This document shows, one piece after another, positions 8,432 through 14,944 of a DNA stretch of 14,944 nt. Within the stretch, counting starts at the first letter, position 1. Every line of letters begins with the position of its first letter. Both the position numbers and the translations under genes were made by a program. The notes under the pieces are model-generated. The model was not told where the DNA came from, made no database searches, and saw only the letters and a program-made list of their open reading frames with translations. The stretch is taken from assembly GCA_025201705.1 (NCBI GenBank), contig MU616736.1, forward strand, positions 1-14,944. The letters are read 5' to 3'. Source of the stretch: Dissophora ornata (taxonomy: Eukaryota; Mortierellomycota; Mortierellomycetes; Mortierellales; Mortierellaceae).

Positions 8432-9194
8432 AGCCATCTAATGTACATTTAATATGGTAGCAAACGACAAATACATTGAGATTGGAGAGTATATCATCTG
8501 CATGTTTACTTGTTTGTTTAAGCAACAGACGCTAGTTATGAAGTCCTGGAACTTGGAGGCAATATATGGTACCTTTTCGCCAAAATAGGGAGCATCCTAA
8601 TCAACTCCTGCGTCTGCAGCACTGTGCAGTCGGAGATGTTTGAGCAAGCCGGGACCTACTGCAGTTGTCACAGATTCGGTAGGCAATGTCGTGTTGCTGA
8701 TGGTTGAAAATGTTGTTGTCCTTGGTCTGGGTGTAGTCCAGATCTGATGTCTGATGAAGATGCTGGATCCTCGCCTGGGATCAAACACTGCCACAGTACC
8801 CGCATTCCTGGATGTCAAGTGTTTGAGGCTGCTCTCATTGAAATGCACCTGTGCATCTTGATAAACAATGGAGGGAGCGAGATGAGACAGGGGAAACACG
8901 CGCATTTCATTATCATTAACGTTTTACATTCGTTTATTAACCCCGTTAAGGGCCCTTTTAGACTATCAGAACACGTTCAGGTTGTTTCCTGCATCTTTCA
9001 TCTCATCCTTCTCTCCGCATCCACTTTCATCGTTATCGGCCTAAAGAAGACAAGCCTTTCGCAAATAATCCTCCACAGAGAACTCACGCAACAGGATAGG
9101 CCCCCGACCAGTGGCCAAACTCTCTCCGACTCCCGTCCGTCCCTCTTCGTCTACCCCACACGGCGCACCGCCGCTTCAACATACAGCCGCAACA
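8432..9194. other. Intergenic between PAM17 and the ZIP transporter
   Basis: This includes the PAM17 3' untranslated region, with no canonical AATAAA seen, and the pyrimidine-rich promoter and leader of the transporter. A minus-strand frame with an ATG at 8905 and stop at 8597 encodes 102 Ser/Thr-rich residues. It has no recognised domain and is treated only as a possibility. The upstream in-frame codons of the transporter (9111-9194) start at a GTG, not an ATG, and are taken as leader. Confidence 0.5.
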
Positions 9195-10586
9195 ATGGAT
9201 CCGTTCTTCAGTCTAATCCTGCTGTGCATTGCCATGCTCGTGGCATCCTTTCTTGCAGGCAACATCCCACTTTCGTTCCATCTTTCGGAGGAACGCCTCA
9301 AGCTCATCTCTAACTTCGGTGTCGGACTTCTTGTCGGCACCTCCTTGGTCGTCATCATCCCCGAAGGTGTCGACACCATGTACAGTGTCCCCCATCCCGC
9401 AGCAGCACCGTCTTCTTTTGCCTCTGCAGGAGCATCAGGCCCAGGCCTAAATTCCGGCGATAACCTGCTAAGCAAGCGCTCATACATTCACCCAGATATC
9501 GCAGCCTCCGGATTGACCCTTGTCTCGGGCATCAAAAAGGCTGCTGCCAATGCAGGTCTTGCCAAGCGCCGCAGCGACGTTGTCGTGATGAAGGCCGATC
9601 ACGCCTACATGATCCAGGATCAATTCAAGCAAAATGAGATCCAGACGAATTCGTTTGAAGATAACATGTTGATGACCCGCCAGGCGGACAAGATTGCCCT
9701 CCAGCATGATTTCGAGCGCTTGTCAGGCCTTGATCAGTCGGAGAAGACCGGCCAAAGCAACTCACGAATTGTTAAGCGACAGGATGGAGAGGATGATCAG
9801 ATGGACGGTCTTCTTGGCGGTCAAGACAACGAGAATTCGAGCCCCAGTGGAAGAGGCGAGGCCGAGCCCAGCCTTGAGGACGGCACGGCGGAAGAAAATA
9901 ATACGAGCAAGTATGTCGGCCTGGCCTTGCTCTCGGGGTTTATTCTCATGTTCCTGATCGACCAAGTAGGGCCAACGCACGCCCATGGCCACAACAACCA
10001 TGTCTCGGTCGCGGATTTCACTGAATTACACAACCTGCAGTTGGACGACAGCAACATCCGTATGCCCTCTGCTGTGGTTTTGAGTTCAGGAGCCAAGAAA
10101 CGAGGCAACCCTATCACAGTCGGACTGGTCGTCCATGCAGCCGCAGATGGAATTGCACTCGGCGCCTCAGCCTCTCGACCAGAGCTTCGCTTTATTGTGT
10201 TTTTGGCAATCATGTTGCACAAGGGTCCCGCTGCATTTGGACTTGCAACGGTGCTGTTGCAGCATGGATTTTCGCGTCGCCAGACTCGTCAACAAGTCGG
10301 TATTTTCTCGCTCGCTGCACCCATTGGCGCTCTTCTGACTTATGTCTTTATCCAGATGAGCGGACAACACGACGAAGCATCGTTGCATTGGTGGACAGGC
10401 TTGCTCCTCCTATTTTCTGGTGGGACTTTCCTCTACGTGGCCATGCATGTGATGAGTGAGATGAACAATCCAGAAACGTCTGCAGGGCATGTTGGCGGCG
10501 ACAAAGGCCAGTCGGTGGTCGAGGTGCTGTCTGTCATCGGAGGCATGGTCGTGCCCTTGATCCTGTCTGTAGACCATGGACATTGA
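9195..10586 (+). CDS. ZIP9: ZIP-family zinc transporter, ZIP9/Atx2-like
   Basis: The intron-less frame gives 463 residues from the ATG at 9195 (context AACAATGG). This start matches the family N-terminus (MD-F----L), and no ATG lies further upstream in frame. The N-terminal block (AMLVASFLAGNIPL, SEERLKLISNFGVGLLVGTS, IIPEGV) and VVHAAADGIALGAS (312-325) are typical of the ZIP9 (SLC39A9) branch. ZIP9 and yeast Atx2 act in the Golgi or secretory pathway and move Zn or Mn toward the cytosol. Metal-site residues His314, Asp318 and His342 (LHKGPAAFG) are present, as is a His-rich stretch THAHGHNNH (261-269) after TM3. TM1 lies at about 3-22, TM2 at 38-57 and TM3 at 239-258, with the remainder between about 306 and 459. 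The loop between TM2 and TM3 is about 170 residues, far longer than in human ZIP9 (307 residues in total), and holds dibasic sites and sequons. The C-terminus VPLILSVDHGH matches the family end. Confidence 0.94.
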   Translation: MDPFFSLILLCIAMLVASFLAGNIPLSFHLSEERLKLISNFGVGLLVGTSLVVIIPEGVDTMYSVPHPAAAPSSFASAGASGPGLNSGDNLLSKRSYIHPDIAASGLTLVSGIKKAAANAGLAKRRSDVVVMKADHAYMIQDQFKQNEIQTNSFEDNMLMTRQADKIALQHDFERLSGLDQSEKTGQSNSRIVKRQDGEDDQMDGLLGGQDNENSSPSGRGEAEPSLEDGTAEENNTSKYVGLALLSGFILMFLIDQVGPTHAHGHNNHVSVADFTELHNLQLDDSNIRMPSAVVLSSGAKKRGNPITVGLVVHAAADGIALGASASRPELRFIVFLAIMLHKGPAAFGLATVLLQHGFSRRQTRQQVGIFSLAAPIGALLTYVFIQMSGQHDEASLHWWTGLLLLFSGGTFLYVAMHVMSEMNNPETSAGHVGGDKGQSVVEVLSVIGGMVVPLILSVDHGH

Positions 10587-10899
10587 AGGGAGCCATATAA
10601 AAATCACTACATCGTTCTGCATGTCTTTTGCCTGTACACTTTTTCTTCTCTTAAATTCACAACTATAGACCACTTCTATACCCGCTTTCTCTCTTATTTC
10701 TCGTTGCAATTTTTCAGTATATACGTTTGATCTTCTCTTTTGTTTTTTTCACATCGGTGTATTAATAAAGCAAAAACGTTGCTGTTTGACGTATATTTTT
10801 ATGGTAAGCATAGATAGCAAATTCTATGTTTCCTGAGGTACTGTTCCATCGTTGACATCCATATTCCCATATCCGCGCCAAATGTGTTATATGACTGAT
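10587..10899. other. Convergent 3' region between the ZIP gene and bL35m
   Basis: T-rich and AT-rich sequence that holds the 3' ends of both genes. The plus-strand AATAAA is listed separately. On the minus strand only weak A-rich signals are seen. No further gene is supported. Confidence 0.5.
10764..10769 (+). terminator. Polyadenylation signal AATAAA for the ZIP gene
   Basis: A canonical AATAAA lies 178 bases after the stop codon and is preceded by a T-rich stretch. It falls in the 313-bp gap between the convergent ZIP and bL35m genes. Confidence 0.55.
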
Positions 10900-11472
10900 C
10901 TATGCGTAGGGCATCAAGCGACGCAAATGCTTCGACTGACGAGGCGTGGCATAGGCAGCAATACCCGCCTTGTTCAAACGACCGCGATCCATGCCTGTAT
11001 TGATGTGGCGCTTTCCTGATCTCCAGTGCTTGAACTTTCCTGAGGGAAGAGCAACAAATCTGAATAAAAACGGTAGGTATATCAATTGTAGTACGAGTTA
11101 GATATGGGTTCTTCCCCCTCGATCGCAATGACCCATGACAAAATTGGTACCTGGAAAAATAAATAAAAGCAAGCTGACATGACACCGTACCTCTTTTTGG
11201 CTGCAGAGTTCGTCTTAAGCTTGTAACTCATATAGCGGACAGTGTTGCATAGTACAGAGGTGGCGGGTGATACTGATGCGGTCGTGGGTCGTGATGCTGT
11301 TGCGAGAGCTGTGGACTTGAATGGACTCCAGGCAAGTGCTAACAGAACGGTGCATGCGATAAAATAAGGTGTGAATATCGACAGCCTCTTGTTTCCCGTG
11401 TCGTTCCTAGACGATCCAATCCTCTCTCTGTCTCTGCCCCGTACCCATTGTTGATCTAATGAAGGATGCCAT
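10900..11472 (-). CDS. MRPL35: Mitochondrial ribosomal protein bL35m (three exons)
   Basis: Exons 11472-11445, 11338-11191 and 11059-10900 join to 111 residues. The protein is the mitochondrial form of bacterial L35, a small basic protein of the large ribosomal subunit. The bL35 core starts at YKLKTNSAAKKRF (48-60) and continues with GKFKHWRSGKRHINTG (66-81), a close match to the family signature, followed by a basic tail RQSKHLRRLMPYA. Residues 1 to about 45 are rich in Ala, Ser and Thr, contain Arg and Lys and have no acidic residues, as in a mitochondrial presequence. The first coding exon is only 28 nt (MASFIRSTM plus one base). Its splicing in phase 1 joins the frame exactly, while a read-through frame has no suitable ATG. 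The second intron splits the KKR/F junction in phase 2. The gene shares a divergent 411-bp region with the coiled-coil gene at 11884. Confidence 0.92.
11060..11190 (-). other. MRPL35: Intron 2 of bL35m (131 bp)
   Basis: The donor GTACGG follows AAAAAGAG and the acceptor is TTTTATTCAG. CTAAC (minus strand, 11101-11097) is a good branch site 38 nt upstream of the acceptor. Removal joins the two halves of the conserved bL35 domain in phase 2. Confidence 0.93.
11339..11444 (-). other. MRPL35: Intron 1 of bL35m (106 bp)
   Basis: The donor GTACGG follows ATGG and the acceptor is CTGTTAG. Splicing is in phase 1 and creates an Ala codon. The 5' exon is inferred from frame and splice signals, since the presequence is not conserved. 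Confidence 0.75.
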
Positions 11473-11883
11473 GACTGTGCGTAGGGTGTGTGTGGGGATG
11501 GAGTAAGTGCGAAGGATGGAGCTGGAGATCTGTTTTGAAAGTGGTGTCCTCCCGAAGAAACAGCCACAGGAAATAAATGCAACGTGACGAATATTCACTC
11601 CGGAAATAATCGCGCACTGAAAATCGAAATTCATTTTTGTCAAGACAGCAAGCACACTCCAACTTCAATCCATTCGTTGTCATATCCATCGATCCTCGCC
11701 GTGGGCCACTCGTTCGTCAACTACCAGCAACTGTATTCCACAACCAGTTCTAGGCAAGGCGCGTCGCGTCCCATTGGTCTCCTAGGCAAACTAGTCTTTG
11801 CACATTCCCACATATCCCCTCTCATTTTCTTCTCACCTCTGGGGTGACAAAAATAGACAAAAACGTCCTGAAATCTTGAACCC
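11473..11883. promoter_or_regulatory. Divergent promoter region of bL35m and the coiled-coil gene
   Basis: The 411 bp between two divergent start codons must hold both promoters. CCAAT reads on the minus strand at 11777-11773, about 300 bp upstream of the bL35m start, and could be a site for the HAP/CBF complex that often controls mitochondrial genes. No TATA box is evident for either gene. Confidence 0.5.
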
Positions 11884-13953
11884 ATGTGGCGCCAAGAACA
11901 CAGCGACACTCCTGCGCAACGACCATTTGACCCGCATCCGGCAAGTACCACCAATATCCCTCAAGACTTCCGCAACGCGGACGCTCTGAGCCAGGTTCAA
12001 GGTCATTCCAAATACTCAAGCGACTCGAGTGTCGACCCACAAGCAGGGGTAACACACTCTCCGTCGCCAATTGCCTTGGAATCATCTGGCTATCGTTCCA
12101 AATCAGCCGTTACAATATTTGATAAGGCCATGTCTGCATCAACGCCGACAGAGTCTCCAGATGTTTTGCCAAAGATGGGGTCCTTTCGTTCAGACTTGTC
12201 CCATCAACACACGTCCGACATTTCGCCGTCACAGCAAGACAGCCGTTGCCACAATATACCTTCCTCGTCCACCAACAGGTCCTCATCCTCGGGTTCTTCG
12301 TCCAGCTCAACTGCCAGCGAGGCAAATATACCACATTCAACGCAAGTTGAGCCTTCTAAACTAACCAGAGTGCAGAAACAGCCAGGACCTTCTGATCGAG
12401 AGCAGTCTTCTTCAATTGTTCTGATATCTATCCCAAGAAGCCATCAAGAGCTATTTGAGGAAGCACTTTCGAGTCCTCCAGATCCGACGTTGAAGATCAA
12501 GAAAAAGTCTGTGAGATTCTACAACTCCTTGGTGGAATCGGGGGCCTCCAGCTCTTCATCCAAGTCTTCGCGGAGGTAAATATTTCGAGCTCAACCCAAT
12601 CCTTCCCGTTTCGCTTTTTTTTTTTTTTTACACTGGCATTTAAGGTCGCGTCAAGTAAATACTTTTGTGTTTGTGCGCTTTAACCTGTAGGGATCGAGAC
12701 TGTCCGGTCGCCTTTTCAAAGATCAAATCCTCGTCCATTAGTAGCAGTCCGACTTTGAAGTCAGGAGGATCGTCGCGGGCATTGTATCCTACCAGTAACA
12801 CTGCCACCACCGCTAATAACATCAGCAATAGCAGCTACAATAGCAACATCAGTAAACCGCACGGTCTGACAGTTCCTGACAACAGGAATCCGGAAGAAAA
12901 AACAGCGGAATTGATGGAACTTAAACAGATGAAGTACGTTCACTATTTTATATTTCGCGTTGCGAACTTCATCAGAAATTGATGATTTCCATTTACTGAC
13001 GTTGTTGTTTCTCAACTTTGTGCATTTAGGATTCGGCAAGAGGATTTCTTGCATCTAAAGGACCAGATCTTCCAGGTCTCTCAGGATCTTGAAGATAAAG
13101 AAGGTATCTTGGGTGAGATACGCGGCGAGCGCAAGATACTGCAGTCGGAACTCCATCGCCACATCGCCATGGTGAAGCAAATCCAGAAAGACTTTGAGCT
13201 CGTAAGTTTCAGACAAAAGCTTACGCACGTTGCAAACAAAGTGATGACTGTAAACGTTATCGTAACATTTGAAAGCTATTTGTTAATTAGGCCCAGCAAG
13301 CAGAAATCGAATTAATCAAAGAACGCGACCAACTATCACAGCATCTCACACAGCTCAAACACCATGATTTCAAAACGTTGAAGGAAGAGGTCGATCAACT
13401 TCGGCTCAAGAAGGGGCTTCGCCCGTTACCGAGTTTGGAACAAGAAGAGGCGGAGTTCATGGGTCGGTACCTGGAACAACGGCGAGGACAGTGGAGGGAG
13501 GATGGGACACAAGACCCTGTCTCGTTATCGAATGACCACAATCACTCGTCGCCTTCATATGGTGGCAGTAGCAGCAATAATGAAGCTGGACCATCCTTGT
13601 CGTCAAGAACTGCTGTTGCAGCAGCTGGGCAGTCTTCCTCAAAATCCTCGCGTGCTTCAACGTCCTCTTCGTCTCTGGCCTCAGCAACGACATCCATCCC
13701 TCGCGAGAGGGACAACAGTGGCCGCTCATGGAAGGCTCGTGCCGTCAGCCCGGGTCATACCAGGAGTAGCAGCAGTTTAGGAAAATCAAAGCATGAATCG
13801 TCAAGTCGCGCAGGTACTGGGGGACGCTCGTCATCCTCCTCTTCCTCAAAATCCGTACGCCAGAGCCACAGTCGGAGTCAAAGCCCCGCGCCAACCGTAG
13901 CTTCTTCAGCAACGTCAAGAGCCGAGCGGTCTAAGAAGCGGTCGCGTTATTAA
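11884..13953 (+). CDS. Serine-rich coiled-coil protein of unknown function (four exons)
   Basis: Exons 11884-12575, 12691-12933, 13030-13201 and 13291-13953 join to 589 residues. I recognise no named family. Residues 1 to about 200 are polar and disordered-looking, with poly-Ser at 127-143. A basic patch KIKKKSVRF (204-212) contains KSVRF, which fits the RVxF consensus for docking to protein phosphatase 1. Residues about 232-296 are Ser/Asn-rich. From about 297 to 412 the sequence is a charged heptad-like coiled coil (ELMELKQMKIRQEDF, then LKDQIFQVSQDLEDKEG and later blocks). The tail, 450-589, is very Ser-rich with SR/RS dipeptides, an S7 run and a basic end RSKKRSRY that could be a nuclear signal. 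Every splice junction keeps the frame and has a standard GT/AG pair, and the coiled coil is continuous only when introns 2 and 3 are removed. A scaffold or nuclear regulatory role is possible but not shown. Confidence 0.85.
12576..12690 (+). other. Intron 1 of the coiled-coil gene (115 bp)
   Basis: The donor GTAAAT follows CGGAG and the acceptor is CCTGTAG. It joins in phase 2 to give an Arg codon. It carries a run of 15 T at 12615-12629. Confidence 0.8.
12934..13029 (+). other. Intron 2 of the coiled-coil gene (96 bp)
   Basis: The donor GTACGT follows CAGATGAA and the acceptor is GCATTTAG. CTGAC upstream is a possible branch site. Splicing in phase 2 makes a Lys codon and keeps the coiled coil open. 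Confidence 0.88.
13202..13290 (+). other. Intron 3 of the coiled-coil gene (89 bp)
   Basis: The donor GTAAGT follows GAGCTC and the acceptor is GTTAATTAG, phase 0. Splicing joins DFEL to AQQAEIELIKERDQ within the coiled coil. Confidence 0.9.
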
Positions 13954-13957
13954 TAAA
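13952..13957 (+). terminator. AATAAA overlapping the stop codon of the coiled-coil gene
   Basis: The stop TAA at 13951-13953 shares two bases with an AATAAA. A second AATAAA lies at 14058-14063 and is the more likely polyadenylation signal for a normal-length 3' untranslated region. Confidence 0.4.
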
Positions 13958-14195
13958 AATGCATCATAATACGAGATTTTCTTCATCAGCCGAATGCCGA
14001 ATCACAAAACAGAGAGGTCCAGAAAGCCAATAATTTGAAAGAAAGCCAAGCTAACCGAATAAACAGCGCTCTCCAGCAATTAAGAGAGTAGATAGCATAC
14101 TATTCGAGGAGAGCTGGTTTGGCATGGATAACAGTTTGTTTTTACAGCATGATTTTAATTGCGATCCTCTTAAATTCCAGTCTATGTGTCGCATA
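13954..14195. other. Convergent 3' region at the right side
   Basis: A 242-bp gap between the stop codons of the coiled-coil gene (+) and the membrane-protein gene (-). It holds the AATAAA at 14058-14063 on the plus strand. No further gene is seen. Confidence 0.5.
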
Positions 14196-14944
14196 TCACG
14201 TCGCGACAATGATGTCTGCGTACGAAGTGACCATGTGGTCTCGCAATGCCGATTTGTCGGTTGATACGTGTGCCTGTGCCTGTGCCACACCATCCTTCAA
14301 TATCATTCTTCGACCTTCTTTACAAAGCTCGAAGTCACGAGCAATCGTGCTCCGCTCAAAGTCAACCCACAGAAACCGCTCAACGCTCTTGTCGCCCCGC
14401 TCACGGTCGCTGGTTAGTAAAACTTTGTAGCCCGCGTCAACTAGGTCCTTGATAGTAAACACGCAATCAAGCTCGAAAATGCCAATTTTTCCAGGAATCA
14501 TATAACTGTTGTACCGTCTGCTCAGTAACTTGGCACCTTCATGCTCGTTGTGTGCGACCATCTTCATGAAGAACGGCACTTTGTCCTGCCACGACTTCTT
14601 GCGTATCAGGTGCGAAAGCTTTGTCGACCATTTCTTCCCCACAATCATGTCATGATATGCCCAGCCTTGTGATCGCCAAGACGTAGCCATGGTGGCGAGC
14701 AAGCCTGTCACCCCGATGAAGTACGAGCCTTGAGTGGCGACATTGATGAGATACTCCTTGTATGTGTCCGTGGAGGACCACATCCAATACAGTGGCGACA
14801 GATTAAACACCAAGATAACCAGCGAGATTATAATTCCTTCAATGCGGTCGGAGTACGGAACTCCTTTTTCGGAAAAGCTTTCCCAGAGCTCCAGGTATTC
14901 ATCGGTCCGGCGGACGGTGCTTGAAAGAGATACTAGTACGCGTT
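14196..14944 (-). CDS. Unidentified membrane protein, C-terminal part (cut by window edge)
   Basis: A minus-strand frame is open from the right edge to a TGA at 14196, giving 248 visible residues. No suitable in-frame ATG precedes the first membrane segment, so the start lies outside the window. An upstream intron near the edge is possible (acceptor-like CTAG and TTTCAAG close to 14930). Two hydrophobic segments are visible, at residues about 36-55 (IEGIIISLVILVFNL and on) and 73-87 (SYFIGVTGLLATMAT). A hydrophilic tail of about 160 residues follows, rich in Lys, Arg, Asp and Glu, with KVPFFMKMVAHNEHEG and GKIGIFELDCVFTIKDLV. It has no catalytic motif I can name. The tail is probably cytosolic given its charge. 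Codon use and lack of stops over 249 codons support real coding, but the family is unknown to me. The frame ends in a plain stop; a 3' intron (GTGATA near the stop) cannot be excluded. Confidence 0.8.
   Translation of the reverse strand, partial: RVLVSLSSTVRRTDEYLELWESFSEKGVPYSDRIEGIIISLVILVFNLSPLYWMWSSTDTYKEYLINVATQGSYFIGVTGLLATMATSWRSQGWAYHDMIVGKKWSTKLSHLIRKKSWQDKVPFFMKMVAHNEHEGAKLLSRRYNSYMIPGKIGIFELDCVFTIKDLVDAGYKVLLTSDRERGDKSVERFLWVDFERSTIARDFELCKEGRRMILKDGVAQAQAHVSTDKSALRDHMVTSYADIIVAT

Noticed and set aside
9111..9194. N-terminal extension of the ZIP transporter
   Set aside because: The frame begins at GTG, which is not a usual start in fungal nuclear genes. The ATG at 9195 matches the family N-terminus.
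11191..11582. Longer N-terminus for bL35m starting near 11582
   Set aside because: It would read through the intron at 11444-11339 and place a long non-basic segment before the presequence. The spliced start at 11472 gives a compact targeting sequence.
12615..12629. Run of 15 T
   Set aside because: It lies inside an intron and is an ordinary homopolymer tract. It has no sign of a retroelement tail or target-site duplication.

Overview
The window looks like nuclear DNA of a filamentous fungus, most likely an early-diverging one (Mucoromycota, Mortierella-like). The evidence is short spliceosomal introns (89-131 bp) with GTAAGG, GTACGG or GTAAGT donors and CTAAC or CTGAC branch sites, fungal-type proteins (Pam17, mitochondrial bL35, a ZIP9/Atx2-type zinc transporter, a secreted GH20 hexosaminidase), serine-rich low-complexity proteins and long intergenic stretches. 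The phylum is an inference; the eukaryotic gene structure is read directly from the sequence. No bacterial-type operon, CRISPR array, rRNA or convincing tRNA was found.

Layout. Positions 201-2051 (-) hold an intron-less, strongly codon-biased secreted beta-N-acetylhexosaminidase with a TATA box about 170 bp upstream. From about 2.2 to 7.6 kb there is no intact gene. This stretch holds a short 18-bp tandem repeat (about 3.24 kb), a broken or badly interrupted coding region on the minus strand (about 4.15-5.71 kb) and otherwise unassigned sequence with a few small ORFs and hairpins. At 7655-8431 (+) is a two-exon gene for Pam17 of the mitochondrial import motor. At 9195-10586 (+) is a ZIP9-like zinc transporter with an unusually long loop. 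At 10900-11472 (-) is a three-exon gene for mitochondrial ribosomal protein bL35m, convergent with the transporter. It is divergent from a four-exon gene at 11884-13953 (+) that encodes a 589-residue serine-rich coiled-coil protein of unknown function. The right edge (14196-14944, -) carries the C-terminal part of a membrane protein I could not identify.

How the genes relate. There is no evident pathway cluster. Two genes serve mitochondria (protein import motor and mitoribosome), one Golgi/secretory metal homeostasis and one chitin or glycan breakdown. The genes appear independently transcribed, as is usual in fungi. The best candidates for new biology are the serine-rich coiled-coil protein, which carries a PP1-docking-like KSVRF motif, the dibasic-site-rich loop of the ZIP transporter, the unidentified membrane protein at the edge, and the interrupted gene in the 4-6 kb region. 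I found no clear previously undescribed multi-gene system.
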